Positions 8,694 through 20,000 are shown, numbered from the stretch's first letter. The stretch: DNA of 38,246 bases from Olavius algarvensis Gamma 3 endosymbiont (GCA_001735895.1 DS021199.1:651168-689413), one strand, 5' to 3'. The notes: generated by a model from the sequence alone, not told the origin. Numbers and translations are program-made.

Positions 8694-10010
8694 TTGAACT
8701 TAATCTGGCAACAGTGTATTTCCTGCCTTGAAGGCGAAATTAGCGAGCAACAGCTCAATACCTGGATATTACCGCTGCAGGTCGAGCAGGAGCTGAATAC
8801 ACTCAAACTGCTGGCGCCGAATCGGTTTGTCATGGATTGGGTGCGCAACCATTTCCTTGAACGTATTCGTGAGCTGGTCACCAGTATCGATGATAGTAAA
8901 TCCATCTCGGTCAGCCTGACTATCGGTTCGCAGGCGCGCGAATTCGAACCGGAAGCCGGGGTAAAAACGCCGCCGCCGCGTGCCTATCGTTCCTCCGGTC
9001 TAAACGACAAACAAAAATTCAAAAACTTCGTTGAAGGTAAATCCAATCAGCTGGCGCGTGCTGCCTCGATACAGATCAGCGGCCATCCGGGCTCGGAATA
9101 CAATCCGCTGTACATCTACGGCGGTGTCGGACTAGGCAAAACCCACCTGATGCACGCTATCGGTAATCAAATCCGCGAAAAAAAACCGGATGCCAATATC
9201 CTATACGTCAATTGCGAGCGTTTCGTTTCCGATATGGTCAAGGCATTGCAGCATAGCCGCATGAACGATTTCAAAAATTCGTATCGCAGCCTCGATGCCT
9301 TGCTAATCGACGATATCCAGTTTTTAGCCGACAAGAGCCGCTCGCAGGAAGAATTTTTTCACACCTTCAATTCGCTGTATGAGGCGCATGCGCAAATGGT
9401 CATAACCTGTGACCGTTACCCCAAGGAAATCGAGGGTCTCGAAGATCGAATTCGGTCCCGGCTGGGATGGGGTCTGGCGGTTGATATCAAACCCCCCGAT
9501 CTGGAAACCCGGGTAGCGATTCTCAAGAGCAAGGCGGAGCAATCGAATACCGAGGTTCCCGACGATGTCGCATTTTTCATAGCCGAACGTTTCAAATCGA
9601 ATATTCGCGAACTCGAAGGTGCGCTGAAGCGCGTCGGTGCGCATGCGCGATTTACCGGCGAACCCATTACCCAGGATTTCGCGCGCCAGGCGCTGAAAGA
9701 GCTATTGGCGGTACAGGACAAACCGATAACGATGGATAATATACAAAAGCTGGTGGCCGAGTATTACAAAATACGGGTTGCGGATCTGCTTTCGAGCCGG
9801 CGTAACCGATCGATTACCCGACCCCGACAAATAGCGATGTCGCTGGCAAAAGCATTGACTCGACACAGCTTGCCCGAAATTGGAAATGCCTTCGGGGGGC
9901 GCGATCACACAACGGTATTGCACGCCTGTCGTAAAGTAGAGTCCTTACGCGGCGAGGATCGACGTATCGATGAGGATTATGAAATTCTAGCCCGGATGTT
10001 AAGCAATTAA
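8694..10010 (+). CDS. dnaA: Chromosomal replication initiator DnaA
   Basis: Binds DnaA boxes at oriC and unwinds the origin in the ATP form. Domain I (about 1-75) starts [20 protein letters not shown]; a short linker follows; the AAA+ domain has Walker [10 protein letters not shown] (143-151) and Walker B LLIDDI (203-208); the C-terminal DNA-binding domain carries the signature [13 protein letters not shown] (403-415). The start is TTG at 8694: the frame is closed by TAA at 8679 and no ATG or GTG exists between, so this start is forced. At 438 residues it is near the short end for gammaproteobacteria, mainly from a short linker. It is the first gene of dnaA-dnaN-recF-gyrB. Confidence 0.97.
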   Translation: MNLIWQQCISCLEGEISEQQLNTWILPLQVEQELNTLKLLAPNRFVMDWVRNHFLERIRELVTSIDDSKSISVSLTIGSQAREFEPEAGVKTPPPRAYRSSGLNDKQKFKNFVEGKSNQLARAASIQISGHPGSEYNPLYIYGGVGLGKTHLMHAIGNQIREKKPDANILYVNCERFVSDMVKALQHSRMNDFKNSYRSLDALLIDDIQFLADKSRSQEEFFHTFNSLYEAHAQMVITCDRYPKEIEGLEDRIRSRLGWGLAVDIKPPDLETRVAILKSKAEQSNTEVPDDVAFFIAERFKSNIRELEGALKRVGAHARFTGEPITQDFARQALKELLAVQDKPITMDNIQKLVAEYYKIRVADLLSSRRNRSITRPRQIAMSLAKALTRHSLPEIGNAFGGRDHTTVLHACRKVESLRGEDRRIDEDYEILARMLSN

Positions 10011-10219
10011 TCGGCGATGAAAAGAGGGTAACATCTTGTGGATAACAGTATGATAAAAAAGTTCACGGTTTTTATCCCGGACTTATTCACAGTTTAATAA
10101 GACGCTACAGACAGGTTTAAATTCATAATACCCCACTTATGGTTTTGATATGTAAAGGAAAATACCAGTTACCCCAGTTTACGCTAGACACTAATAAACA
10201 CAGTAAATTAGATATATAA
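10011..10219. other. dnaA-dnaN intergenic region with DnaA boxes, candidate oriC or control region
   Basis: This 209-bp gap holds an exact DnaA box on the minus strand (TGTGGATAA, 10037-10045) and a one-mismatch box on the plus strand (TTATTCACA, 10083-10091). AT-rich sequence with runs such as ttaaattcataata follows. Two boxes beside an AT-rich tract fit an origin element or dnaN control; no coding sequence is evident. Confidence 0.55.
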
Positions 10220-11320
10220 ATGAAAACGATTATTAAAAGAGAAGATCTTCTCGGTCCGCTGCAGCAAGTAATCGGTGCGGTGGAACGTCGGCAGACCTTG
10301 CCTATATTGGGCAATGTCCTTCTTGAGTCATCGGGCGGTGACTTGTCGCTTACCGCTACCGATCTCGAAATCGAAATGGTTGCCCGCGTTGTCGCCGATA
10401 GTAGTTCGGATTTTCAGACGACAATCCCGGCACGCAAGTTGCTCGGTATATGCAAAGCTCTACCCGATGGTTCATCGATTAATTTCAACATCGATGAGAA
10501 TCGGGTATCTCTCACTTCGGCGCGTAGTCGTTTTACGCTGGCGTCATTGCCGGCGCGCGATTTCCCGGGTTTGGGCGATATCGAGGAACAACAGTCTTTC
10601 TCGATACCGCAAAACCAGTTTAAGGCGTTGTTCGATAAAACCGCGTTTGCGATGGCACAGCAAGATGTTCGTTATTATCTAAACGGCATTTTGATGGAGC
10701 TTACTTCCGGGAAAATCAAACTGGTTGCCACCGATGGGCATCGTCTGGCGTTAAGTGAAGTCGAGCTTGAAACCGGCGTCGACACCGACCTGCAGTTGAT
10801 TATCCCCCGCAAGGCCGTGCTCGAATTGTCCCGTTTGCTCGATGCCAGCGATAGCCCGGCTAAATGTGTTTTAAGCCGCAACCATTTGCGGGTAGAAACC
10901 GGCGCCCTGGTGTTCACGACAAAACTGATCGACGGGAAATTTCCCGATTATCAACGGGTTATCCCGGTAGACGGTAACAAGATAATGGAAGTCGAACGCG
11001 ATACCTTAAAGCAATCGATGAGTCGTATTGCGATCCTGTCGAACGAAAAATACCGTGGAATTCGTTTGACGCTGTCTAACGGTAATTTGTCGATCCAGGC
11101 GAACAACCCGGATCAAGAAGAGGCCGAGGAAGAACTGCAGGTCGAATACGATGAAGCAGAGATGGAAATCGGCTTCAACGTGACTTACCTGATCGATGTA
11201 TTGAATGTGCTTACTTCCGAAAAAGTGCAGGTCAAGTTAAAGGATGCCAACAGCAGTGCCATCATGAGCGATAGCAATGACGCCTCCAGCCTCTATGTCG
11301 TAATGCCGATGCGGTTATAG
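10220..11320 (+). CDS. dnaN: DNA polymerase III sliding clamp (beta subunit)
   Basis: Ring-shaped clamp that tethers polymerase III and other enzymes to DNA. The 366-residue product has the usual three-fold repeat and begins MKTIIKREDLLGPLQQVIGAVERRQTLP. Family landmarks include the internal LVATDGHRLAL and the C-terminal YVVMPMRL, part of the partner-binding pocket. Length is the family standard. The ribosome site before the ATG is weak. It follows dnaA and precedes recF by 17 bp. Confidence 0.98.
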   Translation: MKTIIKREDLLGPLQQVIGAVERRQTLPILGNVLLESSGGDLSLTATDLEIEMVARVVADSSSDFQTTIPARKLLGICKALPDGSSINFNIDENRVSLTSARSRFTLASLPARDFPGLGDIEEQQSFSIPQNQFKALFDKTAFAMAQQDVRYYLNGILMELTSGKIKLVATDGHRLALSEVELETGVDTDLQLIIPRKAVLELSRLLDASDSPAKCVLSRNHLRVETGALVFTTKLIDGKFPDYQRVIPVDGNKIMEVERDTLKQSMSRIAILSNEKYRGIRLTLSNGNLSIQANNPDQEEAEEELQVEYDEAEMEIGFNVTYLIDVLNVLTSEKVQVKLKDANSSAIMSDSNDASSLYVVMPMRL

Positions 11321-11337
11321 GAAAACCAGGGACGGGT

Positions 11338-14822
<3,485 letters not shown>

Positions 14823-14825
14823 CGC

Positions 14826-15206
14826 CTAAGGAAGACATCCTGTCAGATCTTGTGCCAACATCAACGCATTCCTATCGGGGTCGTAGAATGTCGCCGTGCT
14901 AACCATGCCCTCGATCACCTGGGTTTCCCCATCAAAATCTACCCCCGCCAATTCAAGGTTTTTCCTTGCGGTGACAACATCGGGGACACCAAACACCGGA
15001 ACGGCGTTTCCGGGGGTTGGTTCGGTCTGTTCACCGAGGCCCAACGTGACACCCGCAGTTTTGGTCTGGAGTTCACTCCAGCCTGCGTCATCAGCGTGGT
15101 AAAGAAGTTCGAAACCAAGCTTGTCGAGGTACCAACGGGCGCTTGCATGACGATCACGTACAGAAATGGCGATGGTAATCGTGTTGTCCAGCGAAACGAT
15201 TGGCAT
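14826..15206 (-). CDS. VOC-family (glyoxalase/bleomycin-resistance fold) protein
   Basis: A 126-residue single-module protein of the vicinal oxygen chelate superfamily. The N-terminal half reads ISVRDRHASARWYLDKLGFEL, the typical first beta-alpha unit; the C-terminal half ends with FYDPDRNALMLAQ, the usual last strand with its metal-ligand region. Members act as metal-dependent lyases, dioxygenases or ligand-binding resistance proteins; the substrate cannot be inferred. The start ATG at 15206 has an ideal AGGAGG nine bases upstream. It is divergent from the HxlR-type regulator, with a palindrome between them that probably controls both. Confidence 0.85.
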   Translation of the reverse strand: MPIVSLDNTITIAISVRDRHASARWYLDKLGFELLYHADDAGWSELQTKTAGVTLGLGEQTEPTPGNAVPVFGVPDVVTARKNLELAGVDFDGETQVIEGMVSTATFYDPDRNALMLAQDLTGCLP

Positions 15207-15222
15207 GGGCCTTTTCCTCCTA

Positions 15223-15251
15223 CCATAAAATATATAAACTATATTTTATGG
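15223..15251. promoter_or_regulatory. Palindromic operator between VOC and HxlR-type genes
   Basis: CCATAAAATATA (15223-15234) and its perfect reverse complement (15240-15251) flank the 5-bp spacer taaac. The right arm contains the regulator's own ATG (15248-15250). The 12-bp arms suit a dimeric winged-helix protein. The position suggests that the regulator represses or activates both divergent genes and itself. Confidence 0.7.
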
Positions 15252-15787
15252 ACATACCTACGCTTGTCAAGATAACGTCGCGGGCCTGGTCTCTGGATAT
15301 TCTCGCACTGATGCATGCGGGAACACCGGGGCGGCAGGCTTCGTTGCTTCCAGCATCAGGCGCGGGACGAACAGCGCTTGCTCAGAGTCTGAGCCATCTG
15401 GTTGATATTCGGTTGCTAGAAAGAAATCCGGGCCACGGTCATCCGCTGAGACCCGAGTATCGTTTGACACCAGAAGGCGCAGAAGCTGCCAAAATCGCGT
15501 ACAGGATCAAAGGGGTAGTTTCCGATTCGAGCGGTTGCAATTTGCTCAGGCGGGTCTGGACTATCCCTGTTTTAGTCGTGAGTCAAAAACCTCGGCATTT
15601 CACGGATATCAAGACCGAGTTGGATTCGATTACCGATCGGGCTTTGTCGCAATCGCTCAAGCAATTACGAGCGCAGCGTTGGCTTCAACGCACTGTAGAC
15701 ACAGAGAACTTACCTATTCGACCACTATACCAGGCAACGGGAACTGGCGCCCAGATTGGCATGGCTGCCAAGACGGCACGGATTTGA
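15248..15787 (+). CDS. HxlR-type regulator with two winged-helix units
   Basis: Transcription factor of 179 residues. The N-terminal half (about 1-85) has the HxlR pattern RAWSLDILALMHAG, then LAQSLSHLVDIRLLERN and YRLTPEGAEAA. The C-terminal half (about 95-179) repeats it: RRVWTIPVLVVSQKPRHFTDIKTEL, ALSQSLKQLRAQRWLQR and PLYQATGTGAQIG. HxlR proteins are normally single-domain homodimers of about 110 residues, so this looks like a fused tandem. ATG at 15248 is chosen because it starts the first domain; no ribosome site precedes it and the ATG lies inside the palindrome, so translation may be leaderless. It is divergent from the VOC gene. Confidence 0.8.
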   Translation: MDIPTLVKITSRAWSLDILALMHAGTPGRQASLLPASGAGRTALAQSLSHLVDIRLLERNPGHGHPLRPEYRLTPEGAEAAKIAYRIKGVVSDSSGCNLLRRVWTIPVLVVSQKPRHFTDIKTELDSITDRALSQSLKQLRAQRWLQRTVDTENLPIRPLYQATGTGAQIGMAAKTARI

Positions 15788-15873
15788 AGCGCGGTGCAAC
15801 CGATGATTGGTGAGCGTCAATTTTCGATCAAATCGGGCAGCGTCTGTCAGGTCAAATCTGAGCTACCAAAGGT

Positions 15874-15935
15874 CACATGCTCAGGCGTGGTCTGTGACTA
15901 GGTCGATAACGGCTTCATGTTCGAGAAGCGCCTTC
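15874..15935 (-). repeat. Duplicated 3' tail of an SRPBCC gene (copy A, remnant)
   Basis: On the minus strand these 62 bases match 19650-19711 (plus strand) at 55 of 62 positions. In the matching frame it encodes LLEHEAVIDLVTDHA-stop, against LLEHEAIINVVTDHA-stop in the intact SRPBCC gene. Three of the differences within codons are silent and three are conservative, so this is the end of a diverged paralogue whose body is gone. It is fused to the 3' end of the VOC pseudogene. Confidence 0.85.
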
Positions 15936-16321
15936 GGCGCGCGCGGGCTGATATATCTGGATTAAGTTCCCACAGGTATCTACAAAGACCGCGAATGTCA
16001 CGTCGCCGGCATTCGTTGGCTCCGTTGTAAATGCGACATGGAGACCGGAAAGTTTCCGGAACTCGGACTCCACATCATCGACTTCGAACCCAGTGATGGG
16101 TATGCCTTGTTCGAATAGTGCCTCTTGGTACGCTCTAGCGGCGGGGTTTACGTTGGGTTCTAACGAAAGCTCTGCATCTCCTCCTCTGGAGATGCGAGTG
16201 TAATCCAGCGAAACTCCCCAGCTGGGATGTCCTGGTTTTTCTTAAAGCCCAGAATGTCAGTGTAGAAATTCACGGCCTTCTGTTGATCATCGACAAATAT
16301 GCTATGCAGTTTGATCCTCAT
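15915..16321 (-). pseudogene. VOC-family protein, broken by a one-base frameshift
   Basis: The start at 16321 (GGAG upstream) gives MRIKLHSIFVDDQQKAVNFY, a clear VOC opening, but the frame ends after ASPEEEMQSFR. In the next frame the family sequence continues: LSLEPNVNPAARAYQEALFE, then GFEVDDVESEFRKL and FVDTCGNLIQIYQPA. Adding one G in the gaggaggagat run near 16180 restores SPEEGDAELSLEP and a single 135-residue frame; the span of 407 bases is exactly one short of a whole number of codons. The last residues run into the SRPBCC tail remnant, so the native C-terminus is also altered. A sequencing error at the G run is possible. Confidence 0.8.
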
Positions 16322-16338
16322 GAGAATCTCCGGTAACG

Positions 16339-16764
16339 TCAACTCACACTTAGTTGCGTCAGCTCGGACTCGATCGTGTTGGCGACCTTTAGCCAGTGCC
16401 CGCGCATGCGCTCACGCTCGTCGGCATCGTAAAGGCGTTCGGTATGAAAGCGGAAAGTGCATCCGGTGGCAGTCGGCGTGAGGGCGATTTGAACGGTGGC
16501 GTCGTCGGGTCGGTGTGCGGGTTGCCAGGTCAGGCGTATTCGGTCTCGTAAGCGAACACTGCGCACCTGACCGGTTGTGCCGTCGTCTGTCTTGTATCTC
16601 TGGCCTTTGGCGAGCGGGGTCCCGATTCCGTCGCCGAGCCAGGTGCTAAGCCCCGCCGGTGAAGTGAGGTAACGCCATGCGGTGTCAAGGTCGACGAGGA
16701 TCGTCCGCGAAACCCCAATCTGCCAACCGACGTCTTTGGTTCTGCCAACGGGCCGCTCATTCAT
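16339..16764 (-). CDS. SRPBCC (AHSA1-like) domain protein
   Basis: A 141-residue START/Bet v1-fold protein of the AHSA1 group. It shows the family pattern: an early beta strand (ISVSRT-like, IGVSRTILVDLDTAWRYLTS), LSTWLGDG, then RIRLTWQPAHRPDDATVQIAL and the terminal helix ERERMRGHWLKVANTIESEL. Such proteins bind hydrophobic ligands in a cavity; the ligand is unknown. The start overlaps the CGNR stop by ATGA, so the two are translationally coupled and probably act together. Confidence 0.8.
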   Translation of the reverse strand: MNERPVGRTKDVGWQIGVSRTILVDLDTAWRYLTSPAGLSTWLGDGIGTPLAKGQRYKTDDGTTGQVRSVRLRDRIRLTWQPAHRPDDATVQIALTPTATGCTFRFHTERLYDADERERMRGHWLKVANTIESELTQLSVS

Positions 16765-17342
16765 CTCGCATCTCCTCGTTGCGCCCGACGACTGGCGGTC
16801 CGCTTCTTCTGACGATCACCACACCATTCCATCGAGCACCAGCGGCGGCGCCCTGGACGCGACGCATCTACCAAGAGTAACTCGCAATCGCGCGCTTCGC
16901 AGATCCGAATTCGTTTGCCATGGGGCGAGGCAAAAAGATCAATTGCGTCACGCGCGAGGGTAGACAAAGCTTGTGACGTCGTTCCAGACAAAAAAAGAGC
17001 ATTGCTGTCGTTGCCTAGCTGGGTAACCAGCGGAGGGTTGGCGGCAGCCTCGTTTATCACTTCCAACATTTCCGCTGGTGCTATTTCTCCTGCAGCCCTG
17101 GCCCTGGCTTCGCTCGTGATGGCCGCTCTCAGATATATGATTCGAGACATATCGTTGCGGCGTACACGAAATGACTCAGTTCCGATGATCAAGCTTAGGA
17201 AACGGGACGCATCCTGTGGACGATGCAGAAGCTCCCAGCGGGTGTACTCACCTTCACCGCCCGTATGGGTGAAATCCAGACAAATCCGACCCGACTGGAA
17301 ACGTCGCCGAAGGTCGGCCGGCAAGTCTTGACGTAATTCCAT
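16761..17342 (-). CDS. CGNR-type zinc-finger (ABATE domain) protein, probable regulator
   Basis: A 193-residue protein with an N-terminal ABATE-like region (LCLDFTHT-like, ICLDFTHTGGEGEYTRWELL) and a C-terminal zinc finger: IRICEARDCELLLVDASRPG followed by RRWCSMEWCGDRQKKRTASR. Four cysteines (C..C and C..C) are in place; the final motif is CGDR, not the usual CGNR. Members are thought to be stress-linked transcription regulators. It is the first gene of a two-gene unit with the SRPBCC gene and is divergent from ridA-like 17364 across only 21 bp. Confidence 0.82.
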   Translation of the reverse strand: MELRQDLPADLRRRFQSGRICLDFTHTGGEGEYTRWELLHRPQDASRFLSLIIGTESFRVRRNDMSRIIYLRAAITSEARARAAGEIAPAEMLEVINEAAANPPLVTQLGNDSNALFLSGTTSQALSTLARDAIDLFASPHGKRIRICEARDCELLLVDASRPGRRRWCSMEWCGDRQKKRTASRRAQRGDAR

Positions 17343-17363
17343 AGCACTAGTATAAATGGTGCG

Positions 17364-17765
17364 ATGTTAAAACAAAAGCACCATAATCCGCTCGGCCTCC
17401 ACCAAAATCCGGCATTCACCCAAGCAGTCGAGGTTCCTGCCGACGCGTCCTTGGTATTCATCGGGGGCCAGAACGGAATCGACGGGTCAGGCGCAGTCGT
17501 GGGTGATAGTCCTTATGAACAAACGACGAAGGCGCTCGAGAATGTAAAGACCGCTGTCGAGGCCGCAGGTGGCTCAGCTGCCGACATCGCCAAGTGGACG
17601 ATCCTCGTGACCGATCGCGAGCACCTCAATTCGGGATTCGCAGCGTTCGCCGAGTTCTGGGACCAAGCGATTCCGCCACCAGCCATCACCGTGCAAATCG
17701 TCTCAGGACTAGCTGACGCCAGTTTCCTCGTTGAGATTGAGGCCATCGCCGCCATCCAGCCTTAA
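17364..17765 (+). CDS. RidA/YjgF-family protein
   Basis: A 133-residue member of the RidA family, whose founding member hydrolyses reactive enamines and imines. The pattern is NPAFTQAVEVPADASLVFIGGQNG, EQTTKALENVKTAVEAAGGS, IAKWTILVTDREHLNSGF, and a C-terminal AITVQIVSGLADASFLVEIEAIA. The arginine conserved in true imine deaminases (the R of the -RxxVxVxxL- segment) is not evident near VQIVSGL, so it may belong to a subgroup without that activity. No ribosome site is visible before the ATG; the divergent CGNR start is 21 bp away. Confidence 0.85.
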   Translation: MLKQKHHNPLGLHQNPAFTQAVEVPADASLVFIGGQNGIDGSGAVVGDSPYEQTTKALENVKTAVEAAGGSAADIAKWTILVTDREHLNSGFAAFAEFWDQAIPPPAITVQIVSGLADASFLVEIEAIAAIQP

Positions 17766-17800
17766 CCGGTCGCAATCAGGTCAGCAGCCGAAAAAACCAA

Positions 17801-18628
17801 ATGAAGCAGGCGATACCGCCATCATCGAAAAAACTAGAACGCTACGTGCAAGTCATATGGTGCTACTCGAGCGATAGTGAGCACAGTTTCGAGAAAGTTC
17901 TGCCAACGAGCAAGGGTCAATTGTTGATCAATTTGCGCCAGCCACAATTAACACATTGGTCGCAACCAGGGGTCGTTCTAAGGACAAGCGGACCAGTAAG
18001 CCTACAGGGAATACTAACTCAACCCGTCATTATCGATACCGAACAGAAACGTGAGATTTGCGGAGTCCAATTTACACCGCTCGGGCTGAGTGCCTTTATG
18101 CACGACAAAGCGAGTCGTTTCACTGACTCGATGGTAAACGGGGTGGAGGTATGGGGCGACCCCGCTACGATCCTTCGCCAAAATCTCCAGTCTACGGGGG
18201 ATGTGAGAATAAGATTTGAGGCAATCCAGGAATTCCTGTTGCAGCGATTGATTGAACGACCTGCGGAAGACGCTGCACTGGAGGATTGGATAAACGCGCT
18301 TCGTAGCGGTGGGCGTGTGAATACGATTCGAAGCAGCTTGGGATGGTCACAAAGAAGATTGCACGATCTATTCCACCGTCGGATTGGTGTCCGTCCCAAG
18401 TTGTTTGCGCGCCTCGAACGGTTCTCAGGATCGCTTGCTGGCGTTGCTGATCACACCCCAAACAGCGCCCATGCTGCAGACTTGCAGTATTCAGACCAAG
18501 CACATATGAGCAGAGAGTTTCGTCATTTCTCAGGAACGTCTCCATCGGATCACGTTACCATTGGTCAAGAAATAGCTCACGCGCACCTGGAAACGGATAA
18601 AAAGTTCAAGACAGGCGAGTCTAATTGA
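17801..18628 (+). CDS. AraC-family transcription regulator
   Basis: A 275-residue regulator with an N-terminal sensor of the DUF6597 type (IPPSSKKLERYVQVIWCY at the start; GVQFTPLGLSAFM in the middle) and a C-terminal HTH_18 pair: SLGWSQRRLHDLFHRRIGVRPKLFARLERF, then a second helix-turn-helix ending YSDQAHMSREFRHFSGTSPS. The stretch between the two helix-turn-helix units (SGSLAGVADHTPNSAHAADL) is unusual but the frame is intact. It follows the RidA gene by 35 bp and precedes a VOC gene by 15 bp, so it may regulate the VOC gene. Confidence 0.82.
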   Translation: MKQAIPPSSKKLERYVQVIWCYSSDSEHSFEKVLPTSKGQLLINLRQPQLTHWSQPGVVLRTSGPVSLQGILTQPVIIDTEQKREICGVQFTPLGLSAFMHDKASRFTDSMVNGVEVWGDPATILRQNLQSTGDVRIRFEAIQEFLLQRLIERPAEDAALEDWINALRSGGRVNTIRSSLGWSQRRLHDLFHRRIGVRPKLFARLERFSGSLAGVADHTPNSAHAADLQYSDQAHMSREFRHFSGTSPSDHVTIGQEIAHAHLETDKKFKTGESN

Positions 18629-18643
18629 AGTCAAATTGAGTAC

Positions 18644-19078
18644 ATGACTACCCATACTGACCTATACCCGCGTTTAATCGTGTCAAGGCCCGATGAAGCC
18701 CTTGATTTCTACAGCAAGGCAATGAATGCAAGCGTGATTGAGCGCTTTGTCGATGATCAAAATCGAGTCGTTCATGCCGCGTTTTCGATCGGTAATGCGG
18801 TTCTTTCCCTTGCGCAGAGCGAGCCTGACTGGGGGCTCATTGATCCGATGTCGCTGGGCGGTTCGCCCTGTTTACTCCACCTGAGCGTCCATGACCCGGA
18901 CCAGATGGCGTCCGCGTTTCAAGAGCATGGCGGGCAATTGGTGATCAGTATTGAAGATCGACCCTGGGGTAAACGGGAAGGGCGTGTCGCTGATTCTAGC
19001 GGTCACCTCTGGATCTTGAGCAAGACCATTGAAGACGTTGATCCCGAGGAGATCCAGCGGAGGTTGGGCAGCACCTAA
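18644..19078 (+). CDS. VOC-family (PhnB-like) protein
   Basis: A 144-residue protein of the glyoxalase superfamily related to PhnB. It opens DLYPRLIVSRPDEALDFYSK and contains HAAFSIGNAVLSLAQSEPDW, LHLSVHDPDQMASAFQEHGG and a final VADSSGHLWILSKTIEDV, the usual end of PhnB-like proteins. The function cannot be fixed; relatives are putative resistance or lyase proteins. It is probably co-transcribed with the AraC-type regulator. Confidence 0.83.
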   Translation: MTTHTDLYPRLIVSRPDEALDFYSKAMNASVIERFVDDQNRVVHAAFSIGNAVLSLAQSEPDWGLIDPMSLGGSPCLLHLSVHDPDQMASAFQEHGGQLVISIEDRPWGKREGRVADSSGHLWILSKTIEDVDPEEIQRRLGST

Positions 19079-19254
19079 TTCGTAAGGTCAGGGTCGGGTC
19101 GTTTGGAGAAGTCTAGCTGTGATGGCTGGTATCTGATCTGACAGACAGCGTCAGGTAGTCCCGAAAGCAGACTCTCGCTAGCGCCCAGTCTACCTGTCAG
19201 AATACGATTAATAGGGGCCTTTGGGAAGAGACGAACAGTGGTATAAAAAGTGTG

Positions 19255-19704
19255 ATGAATAATATTACTGCAAAAGCCCAATCAATCGTACGCGCTGCCC
19301 CAGAGGAGGTTTTTAATGCGTTTGTCGATGCGGAGAAGATGAGCAAATTCTGGTTCACCCGCAGAGATAATGGACTGGAAGAAGGCGAGACGATTTTTTG
19401 GTACATCGGCCAAAAAGAAGATGCCTATGCTATTGAAGTGAGCGTAAAGAAACTAGTGGAGCCTCACCTAATCCAGATTGAATGGCGGAGCGGTGAACAC
19501 TTTACAAAGGTGCTTTGGCGAATCCGGGAGACGGACGATGGAGGTACGAATCTGACCATTGAAGAAAGTGGGTTCAACGGTTCGGAAGGCGAGATAGTCG
19601 CGAATGCATTGGATTCTACAGGGGGCTTCAACCAGGTCATCATTGCGTTGAAGGCACTTCTAGAACATGAAGCCATTATCAACGTAGTCACAGATCACGC
19701 CTGA
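19255..19704 (+). CDS. SRPBCC (AHSA1-like) domain protein
   Basis: A 149-residue ligand-binding-fold protein. It begins MNNITAKAQSIVRAAPEEVF and contains AEKMSKFWFTRRDNG, WRIRETDDGGTNLTIEESGF and the terminal STGGFNQVIIALKALLEHEA helix. A GTG directly before the ATG is also in frame; I chose ATG. The last 55 bases and a few beyond the stop are repeated inverted at 15874-15935. No strong ribosome site. It stands alone after a 176-bp gap. Confidence 0.82.
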   Translation: MNNITAKAQSIVRAAPEEVFNAFVDAEKMSKFWFTRRDNGLEEGETIFWYIGQKEDAYAIEVSVKKLVEPHLIQIEWRSGEHFTKVLWRIRETDDGGTNLTIEESGFNGSEGEIVANALDSTGGFNQVIIALKALLEHEAIINVVTDHA

Positions 19705-19711
19705 GCGTGTG
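19650..19711 (+). repeat. Duplicated SRPBCC tail (copy B, intact gene)
   Basis: Counterpart of 15874-15935 in inverted orientation, 55 of 62 bases identical, covering the last 18 codons, the stop and seven bases beyond. Confidence 0.85.
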
Positions 19712-19727
19712 GCCGATTCTGACCGTT

Positions 19728-19949
19728 TTACGGCGTTTGCGCCAACTCACTTGCCGCTCGCGAGAATGCCAGGAGCCGCCAAAGGAACGCAATGAAAAAC
19801 GCGACTGCAGAAAATCCGATGAATCGATGGAAACTTTCGATTGGAACTGGCTTCGGTATCATGCCTGCCACCCTTACCGGCTGTAGCGACAAGGAAGAAC
19901 GAATCGCGATGTAAAGGATTATTGGAAGAATGGTTGCCAACGATGGCAA
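19728..19949 (-). CDS. Possible small membrane protein (unrecognised)
   Basis: A 73-codon frame from TTG at 19949 with two hydrophobic stretches (LATILPIILYIAI and GFSAVAFFIAFLWRLLAF). A strong AAGGAGG lies about 21 bases before the TTG, too far for a normal start, and no ATG is in frame. The hydrophobicity may simply mirror the polar 40-codon frame on the other strand. Function unknown; it may be a fragment or not a gene. Confidence 0.25.
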   Translation of the reverse strand: MPSLATILPIILYIAIRSSLSLQPVRVAGMIPKPVPIESFHRFIGFSAVAFFIAFLWRLLAFSRAASELAQTP

Positions 19950-20000
19950 GCGTGTCGAATTGATTAGTATCCTCCTTCCCGATTTATTTTATACAAGTTC

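Noticed and set aside
19079-19254. Stem-loop or small RNA in the gap before the SRPBCC gene
   Set aside because: CTGACAG and CTGTCAG can pair about 50 bases apart, but the stem is short and no promoter or terminator frames it.
14826-19950. Integron cassette array
   Set aside because: The genes are small and varied, but they lie in both orientations, include a coupled pair, and I saw no attC-like sites between them.
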